Part shown: piece by piece, positions 8,158-16,872 of the stretch
How positions within the stretch are numbered: position 1 is the first letter of the stretch
Layout: the number at the start of each line of letters is the position of its first letter
From: JABDJZ01 sp047619685
GTDB taxonomy: Bacteria; Bacteroidota; Rhodothermia; Rhodothermales; UBA10348
Reading direction: 5' to 3'
Assembly (NCBI GenBank): GCA_047619685.1
Contig: JBLHLC010000001.1
Coordinates: forward strand, 186,001-250,000
Length of the DNA stretch: 64,000 nucleotides
The notes under the pieces: model-generated
Database searches by the model: none
Seen by the model: the letters and a program-made list of their open reading frames with translations, nothing else
Told to the model about the DNA's origin: nothing
Position numbers and translations under genes: made by a program

Positions 8158-9858
8158 ATGGTTTCCTACACCATCGGAATCGACTACGGGACGAACTCGG
8201 TTCGCGCCGTTGTCGTGTGTTGCCAGGACGGGCGTGAGGTCGCGACAGCGGTCTTCGCTTACCCGAGTGGGCAGCAGGGCGTAATGCTGGACGCGCGCGA
8301 TGACAACGTGGCGCGTCAGCACCCCGGAGACTATCTGGCCGGGTTGGAGGAGACCGTGCGGGCGGCACTTGTCCATGCCGCGCTTGAGGTCGCGGACTTC
8401 GATTCGAGCCAGGTCATAGGGATTGGTGTCGATGCCACCGGGTCGAGCCCGATCCCCGTCACGCGAACCAATGCCGCGTTGGCGCTCCAGCCCGGGTTCG
8501 AAGACAACCTGGCGGCTCAGTGCTGGCTTTGGAAGGACCACACCGGGCACGTCGAGGCAGCACGCATTACGGAGCTGGCGAGAGAGATACGCCCGGCGTA
8601 CGTCGGGCGGTGTGGCAATACCTACTCCTCGGAGTGGTGGTGGAGCAAGATCTGGCATTGCCTGAATACCTCCCCGGATGTATTCGAAGCGGCTTACAGC
8701 TGGGTTGAATTGACCGATTGGATTCCCTCTGTACTTGCGGGGATTCAGGACCCCCGAGAGGTGAAGCGCGGTATCTGCTGCGCCGGCCATAAGGCACTCT
8801 ACGCCGACGACTGGGGCGGCCTGCCGGACGCGGATTTCTTGTCGAGGCTCGATCCCAAGCTGGCGGATCTCCGCGCAAGGCTCTATGAACGTGCGTACGA
8901 CGCCACGCATTCGGCGGGCCATCTGTGCGATGATTGGGCCGACCGGCTCGGGCTGCCCGCCGGAATTCCCATAGCGATCGGGGAGATGGACGTGCACTAC
9001 GGCGCCATCGGATCAGGGGTAAAAGACGGTGTCCTGGTCAAGGCCATCGGCACCTCGACCTGCGATTGCACCGTGGCCAGCGCAGAACACGTGGAGGATA
9101 TCCCGGGCATCTGCGGAATCGTGCCAGGAGCCATCCTGCCGGGCCATTACGGTATCGAGGCGGGGCAGTCCGCCGTGGGAGATATCTTCAAGTGGTGGGT
9201 CGAGGTTGTATGCGAAGGCGACGACGCGTTGCATACCAGGCTCACCCAGGAAGCCGCTGCGGCCCAACCAGGAGCATCCGGGCTGCTCGCGCTTGACTGG
9301 AACAACGGCAACCGAACCCTGCTGGTTGATCAACGACTCACCGGTCTGCTCATCGGGCAGACGTTGCAGACCTCGCGGGCCGAGATCTACCGCGCCCTGA
9401 TAGAATCCACCGCTTTTGGCGCGCGTATGATTCTGGAGCGCTTCGCGCAGTACGGCGTGCCCGTGGAGCGTATTGTCTGCTGCGGCGGCATCGCCGAGAA
9501 GAACCCCTTCCTTATGCAGACATACGCCGACATAACCGGGCGAGAAATGCAGATTGCGGCCTCCGGGCAGGCGTGTGCCCTGGGTGCGGCAGTGGCCGCG
9601 GCAGTCGTGGCCGGACCGGCGGCAGGAGGCTACGCCGACTTCCCGGCAGCACAGCAGGCGATGACCGGCGTGCGGGATGTGACTTACCGGCCCAACCCGG
9701 CGCACCGCTCCGTGTACGACGAACTCTTCGGTCTATACAGCGCCCTCCACGACTCGTTTGGGGGCGTTCAGACCCGTGAACTAGGCGGCGTGATGAAGGA
9801 TTTGCTTCGCATCAAGGACGCAGGGCGCGTGGCCGTCGCCCAGGGGACGTCATCATGA
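8158..9858 (+). CDS. araB: Ribulokinase (FGGY family)
   Basis: A 566-residue FGGY kinase with the phosphate-1 motif GIDYGTNSVRAVVV at the N-terminus and the ribulokinase-specific segments QHPGDYL, GVDATGSSPIPV and QCWLWKDHTGH. The ATP-binding C-lobe is shown by CCGGIAEKNPFLMQTYADITG. Length and motifs fit AraB. It phosphorylates L-ribulose (and more weakly other 2-ketopentoses) to the 5-phosphate. It follows the transporter by 11 bp and overlaps the 4-epimerase gene by 4 bp (ATGA), so the two are translationally coupled. No L-arabinose isomerase gene lies in the cluster, which leaves open whether arabinose is the real input. Confidence 0.92.
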   Translation: MVSYTIGIDYGTNSVRAVVVCCQDGREVATAVFAYPSGQQGVMLDARDDNVARQHPGDYLAGLEETVRAALVHAALEVADFDSSQVIGIGVDATGSSPIPVTRTNAALALQPGFEDNLAAQCWLWKDHTGHVEAARITELAREIRPAYVGRCGNTYSSEWWWSKIWHCLNTSPDVFEAAYSWVELTDWIPSVLAGIQDPREVKRGICCAGHKALYADDWGGLPDADFLSRLDPKLADLRARLYERAYDATHSAGHLCDDWADRLGLPAGIPIAIGEMDVHYGAIGSGVKDGVLVKAIGTSTCDCTVASAEHVEDIPGICGIVPGAILPGHYGIEAGQSAVGDIFKWWVEVVCEGDDALHTRLTQEAAAAQPGASGLLALDWNNGNRTLLVDQRLTGLLIGQTLQTSRAEIYRALIESTAFGARMILERFAQYGVPVERIVCCGGIAEKNPFLMQTYADITGREMQIAASGQACALGAAVAAAVVAGPAAGGYADFPAAQQAMTGVRDVTYRPNPAHRSVYDELFGLYSALHDSFGGVQTRELGGVMKDLLRIKDAGRVAVAQGTSS

Positions 9859-10580
9859 ACTTCGAGGCGATACGTATAGCGTGCTCCCGTGCCAACCGGC
9901 GCCTTCCCGGCACCAGGCTGGTGGACTTGACCTTTGGCAACGTCAGCGTGCTCGATCTCGAGGCCGGTGTCTTTGCGATCAAACCGAGCGGCGTCGACTA
10001 CCATCAGCTTTCGCCCGAGAACATGGTGATCGTCGGCCTGGACGGCAGCGTGGTCGAGGGGGACCTGCGGCCTTCATCCGATACACCGACACATCGAGGC
10101 CTTTACCTGAAGTTTGCCGAGTACGGCGTGCGTTCGATTGTGCATACGCACTCGCACTCGGCCGTCGCCTTTGCCCAGGCGGCCCGCGACATCCCGTGTC
10201 TCGGTACCACACACGCGGACTACTTCCGTGGCCCGGTGCCGGTTACGCGCACAATGACTCCGGCCGAAGTCGAGGGGGATTACGAGTGGGAGACCGCGGG
10301 TGTCATCATCGAACGCTTCGCGGACTTGAACCCGGCGGAGATCCCGTCCGTGCTCGTCCGCAATCACGGACCGTTCTGCTGGGGCTCCGACGCTCCGGGG
10401 GCACTTGAGACGGCGCTGGCGCTCGAGGCAATCGCCGACATGGCGCGCAAGACACTGACGCTGGACCCGGAAGCCCCGGAGATGCCACGGCACTTGCTGG
10501 ATCGCCACTTTCTCCGCAAACACGGCGAAGGCGCGTACTACGGCCAGCCTGCGAAAAACTCAGAATCGGGCACCTCATGA
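9855..10580 (+). CDS. araD: L-ribulose-5-phosphate 4-epimerase
   Basis: A 241-residue class II aldolase-fold protein. Substrate and metal residues are in place: Gly-Asn phosphate loop (LTFGNVSVLD), KPSGVDY, D76 in SSDTPTH, zinc ligands H97 and H99 in VHTHSHSAVAF, and a third His in VRNHGPFCWG. Length equals that of E. coli AraD (231) within normal limits, and position next to ribulokinase supports the 4-epimerase rather than a fuculose aldolase. It converts L-ribulose 5-phosphate to D-xylulose 5-phosphate for the pentose phosphate pathway. ATGA overlaps link it to genes on both sides. Confidence 0.92.
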   Translation: MNFEAIRIACSRANRRLPGTRLVDLTFGNVSVLDLEAGVFAIKPSGVDYHQLSPENMVIVGLDGSVVEGDLRPSSDTPTHRGLYLKFAEYGVRSIVHTHSHSAVAFAQAARDIPCLGTTHADYFRGPVPVTRTMTPAEVEGDYEWETAGVIIERFADLNPAEIPSVLVRNHGPFCWGSDAPGALETALALEAIADMARKTLTLDPEAPEMPRHLLDRHFLRKHGEGAYYGQPAKNSESGTS

Positions 10581-11395
10581 GTCGCATGCGAATCGCCTGC
10601 CAGACATACACCTGGCAGATGTCAGGTAACTATGTCGGTCAACTCGATCATATTCTAGGTGTGCTTGGCACGACCGGATTCCGTGGCGTGGAGCCAGAAA
10701 CGCAGTTCCTCGGACGTCTGGAGGACCCCGCAGCGCTCTCCCTGGCTCTTGCGGAGAACGGCGTCCTACTCGCAGCGCTCTGCCTTGTCGAGGACTGGTT
10801 GGCGCCCGAGGAGGGTCCGGATGAACGCCGCCGCGCCGATGACTGCCTGGAGCTTCTGACGCATTTTCCCGGAACGCTGCTCAACCTGTGCCAGATGCCG
10901 ACGACGCGCCCGGCGGATGCGGCATCCCTCACCGAACGCCAGGAAAATCTATTGGCGTGCGCGCACTCCGTGGCAGGCCGCGCCGCCGAGCGGGGTATTA
11001 CCTGCGCCTACCACCCTAATTCTCCCGACAGCTCCATCTTTCGCACGGCCAGCGACTACGAGGTGTTGCTCGCGGGTCTGGACGACCGATTGGGTTGGAT
11101 TCCCGATTCCGGGCACATTGCGCGGGGCGGGATGGACCCTCTGGCGCTCATAAAGAAGCACACCGCGCTGGTGCGGCACATCCACTACAAGGACATGGAC
11201 GCCAGCGGCAATTGGGCCGAAATGGGCAAAGGCGTCATCGACCATGAGGCCATCACGCGCTTCCTGGCCGAGAGCGGCTACACCGGCTGGTTCGTGGTCG
11301 AGGACGAAAGCGATCGCGCAATTCCTGAACCCGACCAGGTCACGCTTGATGACTGGAAATGGATCGAGCGCCATCTCGTCCCCCTCGTGCAATGA
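10577..11395 (+). CDS. Sugar phosphate isomerase/epimerase-like TIM barrel (AP endonuclease 2 family)
   Basis: A 272-residue xylose-isomerase-like TIM barrel. The metal-site pattern of the fold is visible: TCAYHPN after strand 5, WIPDSGHIARGG for the Asp-x-x-His pair, HIHYKD for the next His and Asp, and FVVEDES for the last Glu. The closing GKGVIDHEAI and GYTGWFVVEDES resemble the IolE/inosose-dehydratase group, but this is not enough to name the reaction. Start ATG at 10577 overlaps araD by 4 bp; an ATG three codons later is equally possible. It is one of three members of this fold in the same operon, so it probably interconverts a ketose or its phosphate. Confidence 0.82.
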   Translation: MSRMRIACQTYTWQMSGNYVGQLDHILGVLGTTGFRGVEPETQFLGRLEDPAALSLALAENGVLLAALCLVEDWLAPEEGPDERRRADDCLELLTHFPGTLLNLCQMPTTRPADAASLTERQENLLACAHSVAGRAAERGITCAYHPNSPDSSIFRTASDYEVLLAGLDDRLGWIPDSGHIARGGMDPLALIKKHTALVRHIHYKDMDASGNWAEMGKGVIDHEAITRFLAESGYTGWFVVEDESDRAIPEPDQVTLDDWKWIERHLVPLVQ

Positions 11396-12288
11396 GAATC
11401 CCCCGCTTTTCCTTGGGCAGCTGGGCCTTTTCCTTTGGGCCCTTTGAGAACGACCCATGGTCCTTCGACCGCTTCCTCACGTACGCGGCCGAGGCCGGAT
11501 ACGACGGTGTCGAGATTAACGGCTTCCAGCCTCACCCACATCCTGACGATTACGCCACGATCGGGGCATGCCGGGAGTTAAAGGTGCGGATCGACGGCCT
11601 TGGTCTTGGTATCTCGGGTTATGCGCCGGACTTCCGAAGCGTTCCGCCCGCGGAGGTGGGGCCCGATGCCTACAACGCGGAGCTGGACAAGGTGCTTGCC
11701 TTCTGCGAGCGCCTGGACATCCAGACACTGCGGGTCGACTCGGTTTCACCGCCGCTGGCATTCGCGCCGGGCGAGTACGCGCGGCGCTTCGATCAGATTG
11801 TGGAGACCTGGCGCGCCGCCGCAGTTCGAGCGGCGGACAAAGGCGTGACCATCGTGTGGGAGTTCGAGCCAGGATTCTGGTTGAACAAGCCCTCGGAAGT
11901 CATTGCCCTGGCGGAAGCCGTCGACCACAAAGGCTTCAAATTGCTGTTCGACACCAGCCACGCGCATATGGGGGCGGTCATCGGAGCGCGCCAGACGGGC
12001 GTGCCCCAACTCCTCTCGGGAGGGGAAGCCGAATACGCCGAGCTTGCTCTGGGCCACATCGGCCACGTGCACCTGATCGATTCCGACGGCACGTTGCACA
12101 ACCGCGAAACCAGCACGCACAGCCCCTTCGGGACCGGAAACGTGGACTTTCCCGCGGTCCTCACGGCGCTGGCGCCTATATGGGACGATCTTGAGTGGTG
12201 TTGCTTCGACTTCTGCTTTTGCCCGACCACGGAGACCGACGCGGCCAAGGCGATCCCCTTCGTGCGTCAACTCCTGCAAAACCAGTAG
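11392..12288 (+). CDS. Sugar phosphate isomerase/epimerase-like TIM barrel, second copy
   Basis: A 298-residue TIM barrel of the same superfamily as its neighbours but strongly diverged from them. Features: AAEAGYDGVEINGF at the end of strand 2, VWEFEPGFW carrying a metal-binding Glu, LLFDTSHAHMG with Asp-x-x-His, HVHLID, and a final Glu position in the segment before FCFCP where the usual Glu is not obvious. The start at 11392 forms an ATGA overlap with the stop of the preceding gene; an upstream in-frame ATG at 11359 would give an atypical extension. Cofactor is presumably a divalent metal. The specific sugar substrate is unknown. Confidence 0.82.
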   Translation: MRIPRFSLGSWAFSFGPFENDPWSFDRFLTYAAEAGYDGVEINGFQPHPHPDDYATIGACRELKVRIDGLGLGISGYAPDFRSVPPAEVGPDAYNAELDKVLAFCERLDIQTLRVDSVSPPLAFAPGEYARRFDQIVETWRAAAVRAADKGVTIVWEFEPGFWLNKPSEVIALAEAVDHKGFKLLFDTSHAHMGAVIGARQTGVPQLLSGGEAEYAELALGHIGHVHLIDSDGTLHNRETSTHSPFGTGNVDFPAVLTALAPIWDDLEWCCFDFCFCPTTETDAAKAIPFVRQLLQNQ

Positions 12289-12291
12289 CCT

Positions 12292-13098
12292 ATGCCTGCC
12301 ATCACCACAAGCGACGGAATCCAGATTCACTACGAGTTGCGCGGCTCCGGAACACCGCTGCTGCTCATCATGGGGCTCGGCGCAGACGGTAGCGTCTGGG
12401 CCGACCACGTGGCGGAATACGAGCAGCACTTTCAGTGCGTTCTGATCGACAATAGAGGCGTGGGGCTGTCCGACAAACCCGCGGGGCCCTACACGTCGCG
12501 GCGCATGGCCCTGGACGTGGCTGAGGTCGCGGGTGCGCTCGGGCTCCAAAAGGCACACGTAGCAGGGATCTCGATGGGCGGCATCATCGTGCAGGAATTG
12601 GCGCTTCTGCGCCCCGAACTCCTGCTATCGGCCGTGATCATCAGTTCATGGGCGCGTCTGAACGCCTATGCGGTTCGGGTATTCGAACACATGAAGCCGG
12701 CCCGCGCGCATATGCGGCCCGAGGACTTCATGGAACTGATCCAGCTCTGGATCTTCAGGTCTCCGTACTACGAACAGCACGGTGAGGATCTTGCCCAGGG
12801 GCGCGCCGACGCCGGCGCAAATCCTTCCCCGCAGCCGCAGCACGGATTTGAGGCCCAGGCGGATGCGTGCATCACGCACGACTGCCTGGAGCGAATCGGT
12901 TCTATCACGACGCCGACCCTGGTGGTTGTGGGCGAAGACGACATCTTTACTCCGCTGGCCTTCTCTAAGGAACTGGCCGCTGGCATTCCCGGTGCCGAAC
13001 TTGCCGTCTACCCCGGTGCCGGGCACGCCGTGCACTGGGAGGTGCTGAGCGCGTTCAACGCCCGTTCCCGTGACTTCCTGCTCTCTCACGACGCCTGA
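12292..13098 (+). CDS. Alpha/beta hydrolase
   Basis: A 268-residue alpha/beta-hydrolase with a complete catalytic triad: nucleophile Ser in GISMGG, acid Asp in VVGEDDIFTP, and His in GAGHAVHWE. The oxyanion segment is LLIMGLGADGSVW. Closest well-known groups by pattern are enol-lactonases and haloperoxidase-like esterases, so within a sugar operon it may open a sugar lactone or cleave an ester. That role is inference from context. It starts three bases after the previous stop and ends 7 bp before the next start. Confidence 0.87.
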   Translation: MPAITTSDGIQIHYELRGSGTPLLLIMGLGADGSVWADHVAEYEQHFQCVLIDNRGVGLSDKPAGPYTSRRMALDVAEVAGALGLQKAHVAGISMGGIIVQELALLRPELLLSAVIISSWARLNAYAVRVFEHMKPARAHMRPEDFMELIQLWIFRSPYYEQHGEDLAQGRADAGANPSPQPQHGFEAQADACITHDCLERIGSITTPTLVVVGEDDIFTPLAFSKELAAGIPGAELAVYPGAGHAVHWEVLSAFNARSRDFLLSHDA

Positions 13099-13105
13099 AA
13101 CTGTA

Positions 13106-13948
13106 ATGCGCTTCGGATTCAATCTATTGTTGTGGACCACCTTCGTCGAACCGGAACACGCCTCGCTGATGGAGAGGATGAAGGCGATCGGTTACGACGG
13201 GGTCGAGATCCCCGCCGGCGATGGCCCTGTCAGCCACTACCACGCCGTGCGCAGGATGGCGGATGACGCCGGGCTTTCGTGCACCGCGATCGCAATGGCC
13301 ACGCCCGAGGCCGATCCGATCAGTCCCGACGCGGCTGTGCGCGATGCCGCCCTTGATCGCTTGAGATCACGCATCGAATGCGCGCACATCCTCGGCAGTC
13401 CCGTGCTCGGCGGCCCGCTTTATGCGGCACACAAGCTGTTTCACGACGATTTGCCGGGTGAGGAAGAGTTCAAGCGTTCGGCGGAGGTGCTTGCCCGAGC
13501 AGGAGAGTTTGCCGAACAGGCCGGCGTGACGCTGTGCCTGGAGCCGCTGAACCGGTTCGAGATCCAACTGGTCAACACGACCGCAGACGCCCGTCGCATC
13601 GTGGACCTGGCGGGCCACCCGCACGTGGCCGTCCACTACGACACGCACCACGCCCACATCGAAGAGGCCAGCCACGAGAACGCCATAGCAAATTGTGGCA
13701 CCCACCTGGGGCACGTGCACTTCTCCGAGAGCCACCGCGGAACCCTGGGAACCGGCATGGTGGACTGGGCTGCGGCAGGGAAGGGGCTTGCCGCTTCGGG
13801 CTACGACGGCTGGTGTGTGGTTGAGTCCTTTGGGACCTACGTCGATGGCCTGCGGCAGGCGGCGAACGTGCACCGCAATTTCTTCGCCTCGCGGGACGAG
13901 GTGCTGGAGCAGGCGCTGCCGTTCATGCGGCGGTGTACGGGCATGTAG
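13106..13948 (+). CDS. D-tagatose/L-ribulose 3-epimerase-like TIM barrel
   Basis: A 280-residue ketose 3-epimerase-like protein. It shows the four metal ligands of the D-tagatose 3-epimerase/D-psicose 3-epimerase group: Glu in LCLEPLNRFE, Asp in VHYDTHHAHIEE, His in LGHVHFSESHRG, and Glu in CVVESFG. The runs EPLNRFE, NTTADAR and GTGMVDW are family hallmarks. The start at 13106 was chosen because the frame upstream overlaps the hydrolase gene out of character. Such enzymes epimerise C3 of ketoses, for example L-ribulose and L-xylulose. Together with ribulokinase and the 4-epimerase it could feed an unusual ketose into xylulose 5-phosphate. It is the last gene of the operon. Confidence 0.85.
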   Translation: MRFGFNLLLWTTFVEPEHASLMERMKAIGYDGVEIPAGDGPVSHYHAVRRMADDAGLSCTAIAMATPEADPISPDAAVRDAALDRLRSRIECAHILGSPVLGGPLYAAHKLFHDDLPGEEEFKRSAEVLARAGEFAEQAGVTLCLEPLNRFEIQLVNTTADARRIVDLAGHPHVAVHYDTHHAHIEEASHENAIANCGTHLGHVHFSESHRGTLGTGMVDWAAAGKGLAASGYDGWCVVESFGTYVDGLRQAANVHRNFFASRDEVLEQALPFMRRCTGM

Positions 13949-14015
13949 GACGGGCATCCGGGCCCTTACGGGGCCGTCCCGGGCCATCCGTGGCCCTTGC
14001 ACTCGGGTGAGGCCC
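13949..14015. terminator. GC-rich stem-loops between convergent genes, possible bidirectional terminator
   Basis: Two short hairpins lie in this 67-bp convergent gap: GGCCC/GGGCC around a TTAC loop, and GGGCC/GGCCC around ATCCGT. Neither has a T-run, so the terminator call rests mainly on position. Confidence 0.35.
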
Positions 14016-16769
14016 CTAATCGTCGCCAGTCACGTCCTCCAGGTCATAGATGGTGTTCTGTACCACGCCATCGAACGCCTTTCCGTCCTTGCCCGTCAGC
14101 GAATAGGCGATCTCCATAATCCATGTGGGCCGGATGTCCGGCAGGGATATCGTAACGGTTTTGCCGTCAGCGGACACAGCGACTTCGTCGATCGCGAGCT
14201 CCCGGGTATCGTACCGGTCTGAGCCGTAGTTGCGCGTTCGTTTGAGCTCCCAGGTCGTGATGGTGTATCGGCCCGGGCCTTCGGCCACCGACTTGTCCAG
14301 GGGCGAGGAGAAGGTCAGCTGGATGCCGGTGGTCAGCGCCTTCAGTTCGACTGGGAGGTAGAGGCTCTTGTCGGTGTAGCGCACCCGGTACAGTCCCCCC
14401 ACCTGGAGATTCTGGTTGGTGGCCCAGGCCGACATCCCGATGGCGTAGAGTTGACCGTCTTCCGGGTTCATCCGACCCCGCATGATGCCGGTCGGGAAAT
14501 GCGGAATGGGCATTTCCACGATGCCGCCTTGCCGCCTGCCTTTAACTGTTTGAGGCATGACCAAGAAGACCTTCCCGGTCCCGTAAGACAGGCTCAGCAG
14601 ATGCCCGTTCAGCGGACCCCACCGATCACTCTCCGCCCACATCAGTTCGGCCGGGGAGCGATCGTACTTCTGATCGATCCAGACGAGGGGCGGAATCATC
14701 GCCTCATCGGAGGAATCGGCCGGCGCGCCGTATCCGTACATGTTTCCGTAAAAGCCGCCTTCTTCGACCCAGTTGACCCGGTTCATGGGATTCCAATGTC
14801 CCTCCTGGTCGGTGACGATGAAGGTGCCATCCGGATTTATCGCGACACCGTTGGCGGCGCGAAAGCCGTTTGCGACGATCTCAGAGGTACTTCCGTCGGC
14901 ACTTACCCGGATGAGCGTTCCGTGCTGGGGGACCAGTGGAGTGCGGGCGTGTCGGGCGGACTTGGCGTATAGGAAGTTGCCGTCGTCATCCGTCTGCAGG
15001 CCCATCGCGAACTCATGAAAGTGTTCTGTGACTTGGTGGTCGCTGTTGAAACTCTCGTAGAAGTCCGTTTCGCCGTCATCGTTCAGGTCGCGAAGAATCA
15101 CAATCTGATCCCGGCAACCCACGTAGATGTCGCCCTTGTGATACCTGATGCCGAGCGGTTGATAAAGCCCCGTGGCGATGCGCTTCCAGGTGATGCCGTG
15201 CTGCCCGGCATCGTCTCCGAACAGGCGAGACATCCAGTTGCCCTCGTCCTGGAGGAGCCCGTCTACCCGCCACACTTCTCCGTCCATCGTGCTCACGACC
15301 GCCGCCCGGCCGCCGTCAAGGAAGTCGATGCCAGTAGGGCGCATCTGGCTCTTCCACGGGTTTTCAAGCGGCAGCGTCAGGACATCGGTCACGTAGGCTC
15401 CGTCTCCTTCACCCTGGACGACTGGCGTCGTCAGGACCTGCGGGTAGTGCATCGGCCCGCCTTGGGTGTACTGGCCGAGGTCGGCCGGCGGCCCACCCGC
15501 GGTTGCCATTTCCTGCAAGCCGGCATTGGCCTCTCCGGAGATCCAGAGCTTTGCCGTGACGGCTGTGTTGGCCGGGACCATCAGGACGTGGAATCCGGCG
15601 TCCTCTGCTAATGCAGCCCCATTCCCGACCAGCTGGACCGATACGTCGGAAGGAGCAACCCGCATCCGCAACGCGGTCGAGGACGGCGAAATGTTCAGGG
15701 TACGGCTGATGACAGCGGAGGGCTGCCCATTCTCCAGATCGTAGGTCTCCAGGACAACCGCATCGGCAACCGTGTATTTGATGACAACCCGGCTGCCGTG
15801 GTGATACAGGCCCTTGTAGTGCGCCCACGCCCGCGGAAGCGGCCCAAACGGCCGGCCATCAACGGCAACGAATCGAGGGTCTTCGAAGTCATCTGTATCG
15901 GGATTCGCCCAGCCCGGTGTGATGGGGTTCTCGAATTCAATCTGGCCCACTGTGCGGGGGAAGATGTTGTGCTCGCCATTGAGCAGGATGCTCCGATAGT
16001 CCATGAACCCGTCGCCGGTCCAGAACCCGGTAAGCCGCATGAGATCATGATCAAAAAGAACGAAGGCGTTTCCGGCCGCAATGCCGCCCTCGCCCTCATT
16101 CAGTCGGATCGCGATGCCTTTGTACGCAAAGTTGACGTCCCGAAAATCTTCGTTGGGCAGCGGGCTCGGTCCTCCCGAGATCCCCCTGGGCGGATCGTCC
16201 GAGTTGGCCAGCTCATAGGTGTGGATGAGGAAGTCGCCGTAGTCCATATCGGCCCAGGGCCGGTAGGGCGTAGGATCGGGGCCGAGCGTGTCTCCCTGGG
16301 GTAGTGTGTCGATCCAATCTCCCGTGATCGCGAATAACTGATCGGGGTTCTTTTCCTTGACGAACTCCTCCCGGATGAAGTGAATGACTTCATACTTCTC
16401 GCGGGGTGTCAATCGGACCTGAGGCGGCATCTGCCCAAAGCCACGGGTCAGCGTTTGATACTGGGAGAACGGATCTGAGCCGTTCTTGAATGCCTCCGAC
16501 CAAAACCGGCGGGAAGTAGGGATGGACCCGGGTGTCTCGGCATCGCCATGACAGGCATGACACGTGGTCCGGTAGGTCACGCGTCCTCTGTTGTAGGCTC
16601 CCCGGCTAGAATCGGCTATCAGTGCCCCATGATCAAGCTGCTCCTCGTAGTCCGGCAAGACGGATTCGGGAAGCAGGAGCGAAGCGGGTGGCGGAGCCGG
16701 GGACGGTGCCTGGCAGGCAAACATCGGGAAGACTGCCAGGCAGATCAGCGTGAATCGCATTCTTTCCAT
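14016..16769 (-). CDS. Exported c-type cytochrome lipoprotein with DUF6797-like and beta-propeller regions
   Basis: About 917 residues. The start at 16769 gives a proper lipoprotein signal (FPMFAC, lipidated Cys 19); the frame stays open upstream without signal character. A single haem motif C70-H-A-C73-H74 sits in a small cytochrome c domain at residues 57-125, with a distal Met in GFGQMPP. The middle resembles the DUF6797 module seen with haem-binding dehydrogenase-like proteins. The C-terminal half has propeller-type repeats (ATGLYQPLGIRYHKGDIYVG, RAANGVAINPDGTFIVTDQEG) as in soluble glucose/sorbosone dehydrogenase-like folds. It likely works as a periplasmic or surface oxidoreductase passing electrons through the haem. 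The substrate is unknown. Confidence 0.8.
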   Translation of the reverse strand: MERMRFTLICLAVFPMFACQAPSPAPPPASLLLPESVLPDYEEQLDHGALIADSSRGAYNRGRVTYRTTCHACHGDAETPGSIPTSRRFWSEAFKNGSDPFSQYQTLTRGFGQMPPQVRLTPREKYEVIHFIREEFVKEKNPDQLFAITGDWIDTLPQGDTLGPDPTPYRPWADMDYGDFLIHTYELANSDDPPRGISGGPSPLPNEDFRDVNFAYKGIAIRLNEGEGGIAAGNAFVLFDHDLMRLTGFWTGDGFMDYRSILLNGEHNIFPRTVGQIEFENPITPGWANPDTDDFEDPRFVAVDGRPFGPLPRAWAHYKGLYHHGSRVVIKYTVADAVVLETYDLENGQPSAVISRTLNISPSSTALRMRVAPSDVSVQLVGNGAALAEDAGFHVLMVPANTAVTAKLWISGEANAGLQEMATAGGPPADLGQYTQGGPMHYPQVLTTPVVQGEGDGAYVTDVLTLPLENPWKSQMRPTGIDFLDGGRAAVVSTMDGEVWRVDGLLQDEGNWMSRLFGDDAGQHGITWKRIATGLYQPLGIRYHKGDIYVGCRDQIVILRDLNDDGETDFYESFNSDHQVTEHFHEFAMGLQTDDDGNFLYAKSARHARTPLVPQHGTLIRVSADGSTSEIVANGFRAANGVAINPDGTFIVTDQEGHWNPMNRVNWVEEGGFYGNMYGYGAPADSSDEAMIPPLVWIDQKYDRSPAELMWAESDRWGPLNGHLLSLSYGTGKVFLVMPQTVKGRRQGGIVEMPIPHFPTGIMRGRMNPEDGQLYAIGMSAWATNQNLQVGGLYRVRYTDKSLYLPVELKALTTGIQLTFSSPLDKSVAEGPGRYTITTWELKRTRNYGSDRYDTRELAIDEVAVSADGKTVTISLPDIRPTWIMEIAYSLTGKDGKAFDGVVQNTIYDLEDVTGDD

Positions 16770-16872
16770 GGGGCCATTGATCATTGACTGCTTTTCGATC
16801 ACGAGCAATCTAGGCATTCGGCGTGCTACATTGGATCGGAGTTGCATCACTATTTAGAGAGACCGGAGACGC

